Under the pieces are notes generated by a model. The model saw only the letters and a program-made list of their open reading frames with translations. It was not told the origin of the DNA and did no database searches. A DNA stretch of 64,000 nt from Parageobacillus thermantarcticus (GTDB lineage Bacteria; Bacillota; Bacilli; Bacillales; Anoxybacillaceae). Every line of letters starts with the position of its first letter. Position 1 is the stretch's first letter. Below, in pieces: positions 9,641 to 18,924 of this stretch. Position numbers and translations under genes: made by a program. The stretch spans positions 23,247 through 87,246 of the forward strand of contig NZ_FOJS01000008.1 in NCBI RefSeq assembly GCF_900111865.1, written 5' to 3'.

Positions 9641-10540
9641 TTATTTCGATGCGGAGCAAACAGCAAGGGCTAATGAGTAAAGCTTGCTCTCTGCGGAATC
9701 GGCACGCGACGTAAGGACGATCGGCGCTTTTGCTCCAGCAATGATTGCGCCGACTTTCGCGTTCGCAAAATAAACGAGCGATTTATACAGCATGTTTCCC
9801 GCTTCAATGTCCGGAACGAGCAAAATGTCTGCTTTTCCTGCAACTTCGCTATCAATGCGCTTATGCTCGGCAGCCTTAAGCGAAACAGCGTTATCAAGCG
9901 CAAGCGGGCCGTCAATAACACAACCCTTTATTTGCCCGCGCTTTTGCATCATCGTCAATGCCGCAGCATCCATTGTTGCCGGCATGGATGGGTTCACTAC
10001 TTCCACCGCTGCAAGCGCTGCTACTTTTGGCGTTTCAATACCAATCGCGTGGGCTATCGCAACCGCATTCGAAATAATTTGCGCTTTTTGCTCTAAATCA
10101 GGTGAAATATTCATCGCGGCATCAGTCACAATGATGAACCGATCGTAACCGGGGACTTCAAATACCGCGACATGGGAAAGCACTTTCCCGATGCGCAAAC
10201 CATATTCTTTGTTTAACACCGCTTTTAAAAGCGTGGCGGTCGGAACGTTTCCTTTCATAAGCACGTCCGCCTCATTTAAATGAACGGCTCTGACGGCAAG
10301 TTCAGCCGCTTGCATGGCAGAATTGACGTGAACGATTTGAATGTTGTCCAAATTGGCATAATTCTTTTGCTTTAACAGCTGCCAAATTTGTTCCCGATCC
10401 CCGTACAACACAAACCTTCCGAAATGGTGATCAAGCGCCATCGCCACCGCGTCGATGACTTCTTCGTCCTCCGCTGCCGCGACAGCTACCGTTATATCGA
10501 TGGATTTCGTAGCACGATCGATCAACGACTGCAGCTTCAT
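9641..10540 (-). CDS. ptb: Phosphate butyryltransferase
   Basis: 299 residues of the phosphate acetyl/butyryltransferase family (LMKGNVPTATLLKAVL, IVTDAAMNI, DGPLALDNAVS). It exchanges CoA for phosphate on butyryl-CoA and branched acyl-CoAs, feeding Buk. It is the first gene of the bkd operon and follows the sigma-54 promoter by about 50 bases. The ribosome site AAAGAGG lies 12 bases before the ATG, longer than usual; a GGTG closer in may help. Confidence 0.92.
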   Translation of the reverse strand: MKLQSLIDRATKSIDITVAVAAAEDEEVIDAVAMALDHHFGRFVLYGDREQIWQLLKQKNYANLDNIQIVHVNSAMQAAELAVRAVHLNEADVLMKGNVPTATLLKAVLNKEYGLRIGKVLSHVAVFEVPGYDRFIIVTDAAMNISPDLEQKAQIISNAVAIAHAIGIETPKVAALAAVEVVNPSMPATMDAAALTMMQKRGQIKGCVIDGPLALDNAVSLKAAEHKRIDSEVAGKADILLVPDIEAGNMLYKSLVYFANAKVGAIIAGAKAPIVLTSRADSAESKLYSLALAVCSASK

Positions 10541-10587
10541 CTAATGCACCAACCTCTTTATAAAATTTGTCGAGTCACTTTACTAAA

Positions 10588-10605
10588 ATGCAAAAAACGT
10601 GCCAA
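10588..10605 (-). promoter_or_regulatory. Sigma-54 (SigL) promoter of the bkd operon
   Basis: On the minus strand the sequence reads TTGGCACGTTTTTTGCAT. It has the invariant GG and GC separated by exactly ten bases and matches the -24/-12 consensus TGGCAC-N5-TTGCA at essentially every position. It lies 48 bases before the ptb start and next to bkdR, which encodes a sigma-54 activator. In Bacillus subtilis the bkd operon is known to be SigL- and BkdR-dependent. Confidence 0.93.
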
Positions 10606-10651
10606 TAACAAACTTATGAAAACGTTTTATTTTCTGTTCTCACCATGCAGT

Positions 10652-10672
10652 AATTTGCATATCGCGCAAATT
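10652..10672. promoter_or_regulatory. Candidate BkdR upstream activating sequence
   Basis: A perfect inverted repeat AATTTGC-N7-GCAAATT lies 47 bases upstream of the sigma-54 -24 element and overlaps the bkdR stop codon. Fis-type activators bind such palindromes 50-200 bases upstream of their promoter. The assignment to BkdR is inference from position and symmetry; a T-run does not follow in the bkdR direction, so it is less likely a terminator. Confidence 0.5.
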
Positions 10673-12737
10673 ATTGCGTGCTTTTTTTTGCAATTCCGTA
10701 CTTCTCCAGCTTGTAATATAAATTGCGAATCGAAATGCCGAGCGCACGCGCCGCCGCGGTTTTATTGTTGTTATATTTCCGCAACGCTTGTTCGATGATT
10801 TTCGCTTCGTATTGCTCGATCATCTCGTGAAGAGGATGGATTTCCATTTCCTTTTCATGTTTATGAAAAGATGGGGATTCCTTCGAAATATCAAGCGGTG
10901 GAATATGATGAACATCGATCATCACTTCATTAAATTTCATAAAAATCATCGCTCGCCCTAATACGTTTTCTAATTCGCGAACATTTCCCGGCCAATCGTA
11001 AGACAATAAATAATCGAGCGCAGCCGGCGTCACCCCTTCGACATTGCGGCCGTAGTCTTGATTAAGCTTTTGAATTAAATGCCGGCATAGCGCGGGGATA
11101 TCTTCTTTTCTCGCCCGCAACGGAGGAATATAAATTGGCATACGGTTTAATCGATAGTATAAATCTTCGCGGAACGTTCCTTCCGCAATTGCTTTTTCTA
11201 AGTTGACATTTGTTGCCGCAATGACGCGAACGTTAATCGGAATCGGCTTCGTGCCGCCGACGCGAACGATTTCTCCTTCTTGCAGCACACGAAGCAACTT
11301 TGCCTGCGTATTGGCAGAAAGTTCGCCAATTTCATCAAGGAAAATACTTCCATTATTCGCCTCTTCAAATAACCCGCGCTTTCCTCCTCTTTTCGCTCCG
11401 GAAAACGCTCCTTCTTCGTAGCCAAACAATTCGCTCTCTAATAGTGTTTCAGAAATGGCCGCGCAATTCACGCGAATAAATTTGTTATATTTTCGATCAC
11501 TCGCGTTATGAATCGCATGGGCGAACAATTCTTTCCCCGTGCCGGATTCGCCGCGAAGCAAAATGGTTGCCGGCGTTTTTGCCGCCAATTTTGCCTGCTC
11601 GATCGCTACCGTTATTTCCTCCGACGTCCCAATAATATCGGCAAATGAATATTTCGCTTCTAACGTGCGGATAATTTGCCTTGCTCGATTCAATTCGGCT
11701 GTGAGCCGTTGAATTTCCGAAACGTCATGAATCACACCAACGCTTCCTTTTAATACGCCGTCAACGATGATTGGCGCCGCATTCACCACGACATCACGGT
11801 TTTTCGGGCCAACTTTCATGCGCACGCCACGAATGGGCCGGCGCGTTTTTAGCACTTGCATATGCACGCTTTCTCCTTCAGCGATGTCAGCAGTTGCTGG
11901 TTTGCCGATGACTTCTTCTTCCGATAGGCCGGTAATGCGCGTATAAGCGGGATTGATGAAAATGCCGTTGCCGTGCTCATCGACAACTGAAATCGCTTCT
12001 TCCGAGGAATGGATAATCGCCTCAAGCATGATGCGCATTTCTTTTAAATCCGTGATTTCTTCCGCTAGCTTTACTAGTTCTGTAACGTCTTTAAAAACAG
12101 CCAGTGCGCCGATCAGTTTTCCCGTTTCATCCATCATCGGAATCCGTGTTGTAATAATTTTTTTGCCATTTTTTAATTTTAATTCTTGATGAAATTCGGT
12201 TTGTTTCGTTTTTAACACTCGCGGCAATCCGCTCGCTGGAATAACTTCTAAAATATGTTTTCCAATGACTTCCTCTTTATCTACTTCCATCATTTCCGCA
12301 GCGCTATTATTCATATCCGTAATGTACGCAAATTCGTCAACGACAATCATTCCGTCATGCGCAGAATTAAAAATTAAGCCGCGTCGCGTTGTTTCGCTTT
12401 TCAGTTTCGCAATCAGCATTTCTTTTTCTTTGACAAGTTCGGCTATCATTGGCGCGACTGTTCCCGGAACAACGATTGTGTTTGGAGCGCATCGTTTGCG
12501 AATCTCCTCTAACACTTTCTGTTTTCCCGTCGCTTCAATAATAAGGTCTATTTCTTCGCTTATGAAAGCACGCCAGTCCGTTCCGGTTGGAATGTTTCGT
12601 TCTTTCGCCACTTTCATCCCGGGAGATTTTCCATCAATATCCACCACAGCGACAATTTGAAACATAGCCGTTTGATCCAACAGCTTTAATAACGCCGTGC
12701 CTCCATTTCCAGCACCAACGATCAATACCTTTTTCAC
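10671..12737 (-). CDS. bkdR: Sigma-54-dependent activator of branched-chain amino acid catabolism
   Basis: 688 residues from a GTG at 12737 (GGTGAT ribosome site); the longer open frame upstream has no such site. Domain order: an N-terminal nucleotide-binding Rossmann-like region ([14 protein letters not shown], about 1-120), two PAS domains (about 125-235 and 245-360), AAA+ domain with Walker A GESGTGKE, the sigma-54 contact loop GAFSGA (Thr to Ser variant of GAFTGA) and Walker B, then a C-terminal Fis-type helix-turn-helix ([20 protein letters not shown]). It should activate the ptb promoter downstream. The N-terminal domain may sense a metabolite or NAD-type ligand; that is inference. Confidence 0.92.
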   Translation of the reverse strand: MKKVLIVGAGNGGTALLKLLDQTAMFQIVAVVDIDGKSPGMKVAKERNIPTGTDWRAFISEEIDLIIEATGKQKVLEEIRKRCAPNTIVVPGTVAPMIAELVKEKEMLIAKLKSETTRRGLIFNSAHDGMIVVDEFAYITDMNNSAAEMMEVDKEEVIGKHILEVIPASGLPRVLKTKQTEFHQELKLKNGKKIITTRIPMMDETGKLIGALAVFKDVTELVKLAEEITDLKEMRIMLEAIIHSSEEAISVVDEHGNGIFINPAYTRITGLSEEEVIGKPATADIAEGESVHMQVLKTRRPIRGVRMKVGPKNRDVVVNAAPIIVDGVLKGSVGVIHDVSEIQRLTAELNRARQIIRTLEAKYSFADIIGTSEEITVAIEQAKLAAKTPATILLRGESGTGKELFAHAIHNASDRKYNKFIRVNCAAISETLLESELFGYEEGAFSGAKRGGKRGLFEEANNGSIFLDEIGELSANTQAKLLRVLQEGEIVRVGGTKPIPINVRVIAATNVNLEKAIAEGTFREDLYYRLNRMPIYIPPLRARKEDIPALCRHLIQKLNQDYGRNVEGVTPAALDYLLSYDWPGNVRELENVLGRAMIFMKFNEVMIDVHHIPPLDISKESPSFHKHEKEMEIHPLHEMIEQYEAKIIEQALRKYNNNKTAAARALGISIRNLYYKLEKYGIAKKSTQ

Positions 12738-12804
12738 CTTATCACCGCTCTTTTCATTGTGCAAGTTTTTGCAGATATTTTTATCATAATTGTTTTTTCT
12801 TTGC

Positions 12805-12832
12805 TTGACAAATGGTGCCAAACCGTTATGAT
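12805..12832 (+). promoter_or_regulatory. Sigma-A promoter of yqzF
   Basis: TTGACA at 12805-12810, a 16-base spacer and TATGAT at 12827-12832, about 40 bases before the yqzF start. Good match to the vegetative consensus. Confidence 0.7.
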
Positions 12833-12871
12833 GGTTCATGAAGCGACTTTTTAAGCGAAAGGAATTCGATC

Positions 12872-13123
12872 GTGATGCTGCGGATCATCGCTCTTCTCAT
12901 TTTAGTCATTCCCGGTTTGTTAGCCGCATTAGGCATTAAATGGATGCGTGACACATTATTCGGCATTTTGCATTCCCCATTTCCGTCTCTTTCCCTGCAA
13001 TTTTTAGGCGGCTTTCTTTTATTTGCGGCCGGCTTGGCATTTATCGGGGGATTTATTTTGCATCGTGACCGGAAACGAAACAAAGTCCAGCCGCGGTTTC
13101 AGAAAAAGAAAAAAACGCCCTAA
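12872..13123 (+). CDS. yqzF: Small membrane protein of the DUF2627 / YqzF family
   Basis: 83 residues with two hydrophobic helices (about 4-22 and 43-64) and a very basic C-terminal tail ([15 protein letters not shown]), so a small integral membrane protein with a positively charged cytosolic end. Function unknown. Start is GTG at 12872 or the adjacent ATG at 12875; AAAGGA precedes both. It is divergent from bkdR and converges on glpQ, the same neighbourhood as yqzF in Bacillus subtilis. Confidence 0.8.
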   Translation: MMLRIIALLILVIPGLLAALGIKWMRDTLFGILHSPFPSLSLQFLGGFLLFAAGLAFIGGFILHRDRKRNKVQPRFQKKKKTP

Positions 13124-13144
13124 TATTGCGTTGAGGGCGTTTTT
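13111..13144. terminator. Bidirectional terminator between yqzF and glpQ
   Basis: Stem AAAAACGCCCT / AGGGCGTTTTT with a 12-base loop; T-runs follow on both strands. The stem includes the last codons of both convergent genes. Confidence 0.88.
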
Positions 13145-13863
13145 TTGTTGCGCACTTCTTTCGCCTTAAGCGGATAATCCGTAAAAATCGCATCCACTCC
13201 GTATTGGAACATTTTTTGCATCAACGACTCTTTATTAATCGTAAACGGGCGCACGGCAATTCGGTGGCTGCGGGCTTGACGAACAAACGGTGCTGACACA
13301 GTCCGATGATAAGGATGGAGCCCGTCTGCTCCGATCGCTCGAACGTATTTCCATGGATCGTATAAAGGCTCCATATATAATATAGCCGTCTCTATATTTG
13401 GCGCAAGATGGCGGCAAAACGCCATGCTATTATGGTTAAAAGACGATAAAACGGTGCGTTCCTCCAATTGATAGCGCTTGATCATATCGATGACTTTTTG
13501 CTCTAGTGTTTCATATACAACGAAGCTATTTTTTAGTTCAATATTCAACAACAACGATGTCGAGCGAATCCATGCCAGCACTTCCTCAAGCAGAGGGATG
13601 CGGCAACCATCATATTGATCAGCAAATTTATACGCGGCGTTAAATTGTTGTAATTCGCGGTACGTAAAATCTTTTACCCAGCCTGTTCCATCTGTCGTTC
13701 GGTCGATCGTTTCGTCATGAATCACAACAATTTGCCCGTCTTTAGTCAGCTGCACATCCAATTCAATCCCGTCCGCCCCGACTCGCTCCGCTTCCAAAAA
13801 AGCGAACATCGTATTTTCCGGATGTGTGCCGGCAGAACCGCGGTGCGCGAAAATTTTGGTCAT
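13120..13863 (-). CDS. glpQ: Glycerophosphodiester phosphodiesterase
   Basis: 247 residues of the GDPD family: HRGSAGTHPENT at the N-terminus (catalytic His and metal ligands), the ELDVQLTKDG metal-binding segment and the second catalytic His in VIHDETIDRTTDG. It hydrolyses glycerophosphodiesters to glycerol-3-phosphate and an alcohol. There is no signal peptide, so it should be cytosolic and resembles B. subtilis YqiK more than the secreted GlpQ. It converges with yqzF. Confidence 0.9.
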   Translation of the reverse strand: MTKIFAHRGSAGTHPENTMFAFLEAERVGADGIELDVQLTKDGQIVVIHDETIDRTTDGTGWVKDFTYRELQQFNAAYKFADQYDGCRIPLLEEVLAWIRSTSLLLNIELKNSFVVYETLEQKVIDMIKRYQLEERTVLSSFNHNSMAFCRHLAPNIETAILYMEPLYDPWKYVRAIGADGLHPYHRTVSAPFVRQARSHRIAVRPFTINKESLMQKMFQYGVDAIFTDYPLKAKEVRNKKTPSTQY

Positions 13864-13977
13864 GCGTTTTGTTTAACTCCCTTCTGTCAACCTCATGCAA
13901 ACGTGATCATAAAAATATATGCGGAAAAACAAAAAAATTGCTATACTGTTTTTACTAGCAAGCGAGGTGATAAGAAG

Positions 13978-14124
13978 ATGAGACCGCTGCAAATTTCCTT
14001 AGAAACAGCGCAAAAATTAGCGAAAGCGCTAGGAATGCCGATCGAACAAATTATGCATATGCCTCAGCACATTTTAGTGCAAAAACTGCTCGAATTAGAA
14101 AAAAAGCAAGGTGAACAACCATGA
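13978..14124 (+). CDS. Small YycC-like protein
   Basis: 48 residues (MRPLQISLETAQKLAKALG...), rich in helix-forming residues and with the HMPQHILVQKLLELEKK ending typical of the YycC family of bacilli. Function unknown. The ATG at 13978 is chosen because GAGGTGAT lies seven bases upstream; a longer open frame runs upstream without support. It is followed at once by a terminator and converges with spo0A. Confidence 0.75.
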   Translation: MRPLQISLETAQKLAKALGMPIEQIMHMPQHILVQKLLELEKKQGEQP

Positions 14125-14155
14125 AAAAAGGTAGTCGCCACAGACTACCTTTTTT
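14124..14155. terminator. Bidirectional terminator between the YycC-like gene and spo0A
   Basis: Perfect 13-bp stem AAAAAAGGTAGTC / GACTACCTTTTTT with a six-base loop, giving T-runs in both directions. Confidence 0.93.
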
Positions 14156-14159
14156 ATCT

Positions 14160-14939
14160 TTAAGAAGCTTTATGTTCGAGTCTCAACTTGTCCGCCACCA
14201 TCGCGATGAATTCCGAGTTCGTCGGTTTGGCTTTGGACATGCTTACGGTGTAGCCGAACAAGGAAGAAATCGATTCGAGATTGCCGCGGCTCCAAGCGAC
14301 TTCAATCGCATGGCGGATCGCCCGCTCGACACGGCTAGCGGTCGTGTTGTATTTTTTCGCGATGTCTGGGTAAAGCACTTTCGTAATTGCGCCGAGCAAT
14401 TCAATATCGTTATATACCATCGCGATCGCTTCACGTAAGTATAAATATCCTTTAATATGCGCCGGAACGCCGATTTCGTGAATGATGCTCGTGATGCTTG
14501 CATCCAAATTTTTCGGCCTGTTATCCCGCGTTTGGTAAGCAGACGTTGCTTTTTTCACCATTGGCGCTGCTTTTCCATGCACTTGGCGGATATGATACAC
14601 CAAATTTTCCATGTCAAACGGCTTTAAAATAAAATAAGAGGCGCCAAGTTCAACCGCTTTCTTCGTCACATCTTCTTGGCCAAACGCCGTCAACATGATG
14701 ACGTTCGGCTGTTTTTCCCGCTTCGCACGAATTTTTTCCAATACGGCCAATCCGTCTAAATGTGGCATAATAATGTCCAACAATAACACGTCCGGCTGTT
14801 TTTCCTCAAGCATATATAAGCAATCTTGGCCATTATAAGCAGTCCCGATCACTTCCATATCGTTTTGGCTAGAAATATATTCTTCGAGCAAATTCACTAA
14901 CTCACGATTATCGTCCGCAATACATACTTTAATTTTCAA
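14160..14939 (-). CDS. spo0A: Sporulation master regulator Spo0A
   Basis: 259 residues. Receiver domain with acidic pocket ADD at residues 8-10 and phosphoacceptor Asp55 in LLLDIIMPH, hinge, then the sporulation-specific DNA-binding domain ([33 protein letters not shown] recognition region). The end point of the phosphorelay; Spo0A-P binds TGTCGAA boxes. Start: a TTG at 14939 with AAGGGGGAAG six bases upstream; the open frame extends eight codons further with no site. It lies downstream of spoIVB but behind a terminator and its own promoters. Confidence 0.97.
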   Translation of the reverse strand: MKIKVCIADDNRELVNLLEEYISSQNDMEVIGTAYNGQDCLYMLEEKQPDVLLLDIIMPHLDGLAVLEKIRAKREKQPNVIMLTAFGQEDVTKKAVELGASYFILKPFDMENLVYHIRQVHGKAAPMVKKATSAYQTRDNRPKNLDASITSIIHEIGVPAHIKGYLYLREAIAMVYNDIELLGAITKVLYPDIAKKYNTTASRVERAIRHAIEVAWSRGNLESISSLFGYTVSMSKAKPTNSEFIAMVADKLRLEHKAS

Positions 14940-15002
14940 GAAAATCTTCCCCCTTACTCCCAAAATTCTATTGTTATGTAGATGAAAACTCCATTATAAT
15001 AA

Positions 15003-15027
15003 GTTCGACAATACAATGAAAAATCCT
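15003..15027 (-). promoter_or_regulatory. Sigma-H promoter of spo0A with an overlapping 0A box
   Basis: Minus strand AGGATTT (15027-15021), an 11-base spacer and GTCGAAC (15009-15003), matching the sigma-H pattern RNAGGAWWW - RNNGAAT with one mismatch. A perfect 0A box TGTCGAA (15010-15004) overlaps the -10. This is the arrangement of the B. subtilis spo0A Ps promoter, where Spo0A-P controls its own gene. Confidence 0.8.
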
Positions 15028-15070
15028 TTCATTTTTTAAAAAATATTAAAAAAAACAAATAATTTTTGGA

Positions 15071-15100
15071 ATTATATCAAAAAACGACTTGATTTGACAA
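15071..15100 (-). promoter_or_regulatory. Vegetative sigma-A promoter of spo0A
   Basis: Minus strand TTGTCA (15100-15095), 18-base spacer, TATAAT (15076-15071). It corresponds in position to the Pv promoter of B. subtilis spo0A. The -35 region (TTGTCAAA) is also one mismatch from an 0A box, so Spo0A-P could repress it, as known for Pv. Confidence 0.72.
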
Positions 15101-15235
15101 TTTTTTATGGAATACGAGCATGATTTTATCGAAAAATCTCTTTACATATCCATTTTATATGATGTTTTATCAAATATCTATGCAAAAAAAGCTGAATTTA
15201 TGACGTTTTTCACGAAATTTTTTGTAAATAAAATT

Positions 15236-15268
15236 TCAAAAAGGCGAGCTCGTCAGCTCGCCTTTTTG
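15236..15268 (-). terminator. Terminator of spoIVB
   Basis: Stem AAAAAGGCGAGCT / AGCTCGCCTTTTT with a CGTC loop; the upstream arm holds the last codons (KKAS) and the stop codon of spoIVB. Confidence 0.88.
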
Positions 15269-16545
15269 TTCGATTTCCCGTATATATCAATTCCCGCTTC
15301 GTGTAACATCCATTCGATATGAACGCCATAGCCAGATGTCGGATCATTGACAAATACGTGGGTAACCGCGCCGACTAATTTTCCATCTTGAATAATCGGG
15401 CTTCCGCTCATCCCCTGAACGATTCCGCCCGTCTTTTTTAATAAACGCGGATCAGTGACACGAATGATAAGACCTTTTGTGGCTGGAAATTTTTGTGGAA
15501 TGGTACTTACAATTTCAATATCAAATGGCTCGACTTTATCATTTTCCACAACGGTCAACATTTTTGCCGGTCCTTCCTTGACTTGGCTCGATAACGCGAT
15601 CGGAATCGGCTTCGTAAAAATTCCGTTGTCGATCGGTTTGGACAGCGTGCCAAAAATGCCAAACGGACTGTTATCAGTAATATTTCCGATAACTTCCTTA
15701 TCGCTTGAAAATCGTGCTAATTTCTCACCAGGATTGCCACTGCTTCCTTTTTCAATGGATGTAACGGTCGATTTCATAATTTGACCGTTTTGCACAACAA
15801 TCGGTTTTTTCGTATCCATATCGGAAATGACATGACCTAATGCTCCGTATTTTTTGGAAACAGGGTCATAAAACGTCATCGTGCCAATGCCGGCGGCAGA
15901 ATCACGGATGTACAATCCGATGCGGTAAGCGTGATCGTGTTTATCCTTTAACGGAACTAATTTCGTCGTAAAGGAGTGTTGGTCACGAAGAACTTGAAGA
16001 TGAAGCGGTTTTCCTATTTTTCCTGCTTCTTCAATAAAAGGAGAAAGATCATCCATGTTTTCGATTTTTTTTCCGTTAATACCGGTAATCATATCTCCCA
16101 CTTTAATGCCGGCAATTTCGCCCGGCGATTTTTTTCCGTTTTCTGTTTCGATTAGATGGTAACCAACGACAAGAACTCCTACTGTATTTAACTTAACGCC
16201 AATCGATTGCCCTCCGGGGACGACCTTTAAACTTGGCAGCACTTTCACATCCACTTGTTTTACCGGCATGCCAGCAACTTCCAATACCATTTTCTTTTCG
16301 CCACGTTGTTTTGCTTTTACGGAAAACGAATGAGCATGTTTGTGAACTTCTATCGATTTGGAAGCGTCTTTTACCGTCGTTTGCACTGGGAGCGCTGTAG
16401 AAGAAAATCGCATCGTTTCTCCTTCAAACATCACGATTTGTTTTGGAATTTGCAAATACTCTTTAATCGGTTTTGACATACTAATGATCGTCAGCGAAAC
16501 AAGGAGAAAAACCCCTATTATTTTCCGGATTGCCTCTGCACTCAA
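15253..16545 (-). CDS. spoIVB: SpoIVB signalling serine protease
   Basis: 430 residues: N-terminal membrane anchor (about 7-23), PDZ domain (about 115-195) and S55 peptidase domain with catalytic Ser382 in GMSGSP and a conserved His in GALGHV near 238. Secreted from the forespore, it cleaves SpoIVFA and so triggers pro-sigma-K processing. The start is a TTG at 16545; GAGGAG lies 11 bases upstream. It keeps the recN-spoIVB-spo0A order of bacilli. Confidence 0.95.
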   Translation of the reverse strand: MSAEAIRKIIGVFLLVSLTIISMSKPIKEYLQIPKQIVMFEGETMRFSSTALPVQTTVKDASKSIEVHKHAHSFSVKAKQRGEKKMVLEVAGMPVKQVDVKVLPSLKVVPGGQSIGVKLNTVGVLVVGYHLIETENGKKSPGEIAGIKVGDMITGINGKKIENMDDLSPFIEEAGKIGKPLHLQVLRDQHSFTTKLVPLKDKHDHAYRIGLYIRDSAAGIGTMTFYDPVSKKYGALGHVISDMDTKKPIVVQNGQIMKSTVTSIEKGSSGNPGEKLARFSSDKEVIGNITDNSPFGIFGTLSKPIDNGIFTKPIPIALSSQVKEGPAKMLTVVENDKVEPFDIEIVSTIPQKFPATKGLIIRVTDPRLLKKTGGIVQGMSGSPIIQDGKLVGAVTHVFVNDPTSGYGVHIEWMLHEAGIDIYGKSNKKAS

Positions 16546-16642
16546 TCTTTTTCACTCTCCTCGCTCCCACCTACACCCTTCGAAAAAGCGGCTACAGTTT
16601 TAATTTTGCCTTAAACCGTGGAAATATAATCGCTTTCCCCAT

Positions 16643-16668
16643 AAAAAAAGCTACCCATAATGGATAGC
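16643..16668 (-). terminator. Terminator of recN
   Basis: GCTATCC / GGGTAGC stem with a five-base loop and a run of seven T on the minus strand, four bases after the recN stop codon. Confidence 0.82.
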
Positions 16669-16671
16669 GTT

Positions 16672-18393
16672 TCATCCTTTGATTTTCGCTGCTAGTTCAA
16701 GCAGCTCTTTTGCATGTTGCTTCGTTAGTTCTGTAATTTCCACCCCGGAAATCATCCGGCCGATTTCTTTTACTTTTTCTTCGTCCGATAATGCTTTTAC
16801 CGATGTTCTTGTACGATTTCCGTCCGTTTCCTTGGCAATAAACAAATGCGTATCCGCCATCGCCGCTACTTGCGGTAAGTGAGAAATACAAAGCACTTGC
16901 GAACCGATCGAGACGCGGTAAATTTTTTCGGCGATCGCCTGCGCAACCCGACCGCTGACACCTGTATCAACTTCATCAAAAATGATGGATGTAACGCCTT
17001 GATGTTTGGAAAAGATGCTTTTTAGCGCGAGCATGATGCGTGACAATTCCCCGCCAGAAGCTATTTTCGCCAACGGTTTTAACGGTTCGCCAACGTTTGT
17101 GGAAATGTAAAATTCCACATCATCGACGCCATCTTCGTGAAATTTCACTGGTACGCCGTCAAGCAACGGCGCATCGAGCCCTCCTTCTCTTTTCGTAAAT
17201 ACGATATCAAATTGCGTTTTTTCCATGTATAACTCTTTTAATTCTTGATGAATATGGTTAATTAACATTTTCGCATATTTTTGGCGAACGTTCGTCACAT
17301 TTTTCGCTTCGATTAATAAATCTTCCGTCACCGATTTTAATTCTTTTTGCAGCTCATGGATATGCGTTTCGCGATGTTGAAGTTCATCGATTTCTTCGGC
17401 AATTTTTTCGGCATATTGCAAAATATCTTCGATCGTCGCTCCGTATTTCCGCTTTAATTGGTTAATTTCGCTAAGACGGCTTTCAATTAAATCAAGGCGA
17501 GCCGGGTCATACTCTAATTGTTCAAGCTCATCGCTCAATTTATACGTAATATCTTCCAATAAATAATAACTATTCGCAATCGTTTCGTACGCTTCTTTCA
17601 ATGCCGGGTTGATAGAGGCAACATCTTCTAAATGGCTCATTGCCAATCCAATCCAATCAAGGCCGCGCTGTTCGCCGGATAACGCCTCATAACTATGTTT
17701 CAGCGCCTCATAAATTTTTTGAAAGTTCACGATTTTTACTTTTTCTTCCATTAATTGCTCATCTTCGTTTACTTGCAAATTTGCTTTTTGAATTTCATCA
17801 AGCTGAAATGTTAATAAATCAAGACGGTGCGCCATTTGCTGCTCATTTTCATTTAGCTTTTTTAACTTTTTCCGCAATTGTTCATATTTCTCATAAACGG
17901 CGCGGTATTCTTCAAGCGCGGCCGCAATTTCCGCTCCGCCGTATTCATCGAGCAGCGGAAGATGCCGTGACGGATCCATTAATTCTTGATGTTCATGTTG
18001 GCCGTGAATATCGACAAGCGTAGAACCGATATCGCGCAATATAGACGTTGTCACTAATTTTCCATTGACGCGGCACACGCTTTTTCCGTTCGCAAAAATT
18101 TCACGGCGCAAAACAACCATGCCTTCGCTAATATCGATACCGACTTCCGCACATTTGTCGTAACATGGATGGTTTTCATTATCCAATAAAAAAAGCCCTT
18201 CTATTTCCGCCTTCTCTTCCCCGTAGCGGACAAACTCCGCCGAACCGCGCCCTCCAATTAGCAGCTGGATCGCGTCAATAATAATCGACTTCCCCGCTCC
18301 CGTTTCCCCGGTTAACACCGTCAGCCCTTTGTCAAACGAAACCGACAATGATTCAATAATCGCAAAATTTTTTATGGATAATTCCGCTAGCAA
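16672..18393 (-). CDS. recN: DNA repair ATPase RecN
   Basis: 573 residues, SMC-like. Walker A GETGAGKS near residue 31, long coiled-coil arms (about 150-370, many Glu/Lys/Leu heptads), signature and Walker B regions near the C-terminus (ASGGELSRIMLALK, IIFDEVDTGVSG). It acts early in double-strand break repair, gathering broken ends. It follows ahrC by 18 bases, the conserved ahrC-recN pair of bacilli. Confidence 0.96.
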   Translation of the reverse strand: MLAELSIKNFAIIESLSVSFDKGLTVLTGETGAGKSIIIDAIQLLIGGRGSAEFVRYGEEKAEIEGLFLLDNENHPCYDKCAEVGIDISEGMVVLRREIFANGKSVCRVNGKLVTTSILRDIGSTLVDIHGQHEHQELMDPSRHLPLLDEYGGAEIAAALEEYRAVYEKYEQLRKKLKKLNENEQQMAHRLDLLTFQLDEIQKANLQVNEDEQLMEEKVKIVNFQKIYEALKHSYEALSGEQRGLDWIGLAMSHLEDVASINPALKEAYETIANSYYLLEDITYKLSDELEQLEYDPARLDLIESRLSEINQLKRKYGATIEDILQYAEKIAEEIDELQHRETHIHELQKELKSVTEDLLIEAKNVTNVRQKYAKMLINHIHQELKELYMEKTQFDIVFTKREGGLDAPLLDGVPVKFHEDGVDDVEFYISTNVGEPLKPLAKIASGGELSRIMLALKSIFSKHQGVTSIIFDEVDTGVSGRVAQAIAEKIYRVSIGSQVLCISHLPQVAAMADTHLFIAKETDGNRTRTSVKALSDEEKVKEIGRMISGVEITELTKQHAKELLELAAKIKG

Positions 18394-18411
18394 GTGGAAT
18401 CACCCCCATGT

Positions 18412-18861
18412 TTAAAGCATTCCTAACAATTGCTCGGAAACCTTTTCGGCATCTTCGGCTGTGCGGCAAATAATAAGGCAAGTGTCATCTCCGCAAATCG
18501 TTCCAACGATTTCGTTCCAGTCTAAATTATCAAGCAAAACGCCAATGGCGTGCGCATTGCCTGGCAACGTTTTTAAAACGAGCAAATTGCCAGTTCCATC
18601 AAGCTTGACAAACGCATCCATTAAAGCGCGCTTTAATTTTTGCGTAGGGTTAAAGCGCTGATCGGAAGGAAGGCTATATTTATAGCGGCCATTGGCCATC
18701 GGCACTTTGACGAGCTGCAGTTCTTTAATGTCTCTTGAAACGGTCGCTTGCGTTACATTAAATCCTGCTTTTTTCAGCATATCGACAAGCTCGTCTTGCG
18801 TCTCAATTTCGTGGTTCATAATAATTTCGCGAATTTTAATATGCCTTTGTCCTTTATTCAA
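18412..18861 (-). CDS. argR: Arginine repressor ArgR/AhrC
   Basis: 149 residues: winged helix-turn-helix at 1-70 ([10 protein letters not shown]..., [14 protein letters not shown]) and a C-terminal oligomerisation domain with the arginine-binding GDDTCLIIC motif. It controls arginine biosynthesis and catabolism genes. The start is a TTG at 18861 behind GAGGTG, which gives the usual [15 protein letters not shown]-terminus; the open frame has six more codons upstream with no support. Confidence 0.95.
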   Translation of the reverse strand: MNKGQRHIKIREIIMNHEIETQDELVDMLKKAGFNVTQATVSRDIKELQLVKVPMANGRYKYSLPSDQRFNPTQKLKRALMDAFVKLDGTGNLLVLKTLPGNAHAIGVLLDNLDWNEIVGTICGDDTCLIICRTAEDAEKVSEQLLGML

Positions 18862-18890
18862 ATTCGACACCTCGCACAAATGATTTCACG

Positions 18891-18924
18891 GGAAAAACGG
18901 GAATAACCATCACCGTTATTCCCG
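18891..18924 (-). terminator. Terminator after yqxC
   Basis: Perfect 10-bp stem CGGGAATAAC / GTTATTCCCG with a seven-base loop and five T; the first arm contains the yqxC stop codon. It separates the dxs-yqxC transcript from ahrC-recN, at least partly. Confidence 0.87.

Noticed and set aside
10652..10690. Terminator of bkdR made from the GCGCAA...TTGCG repeat and T8
   Set aside because: The T-run is on the plus strand and is the coding AAAAAAA of bkdR; in the bkdR direction no T-run follows.
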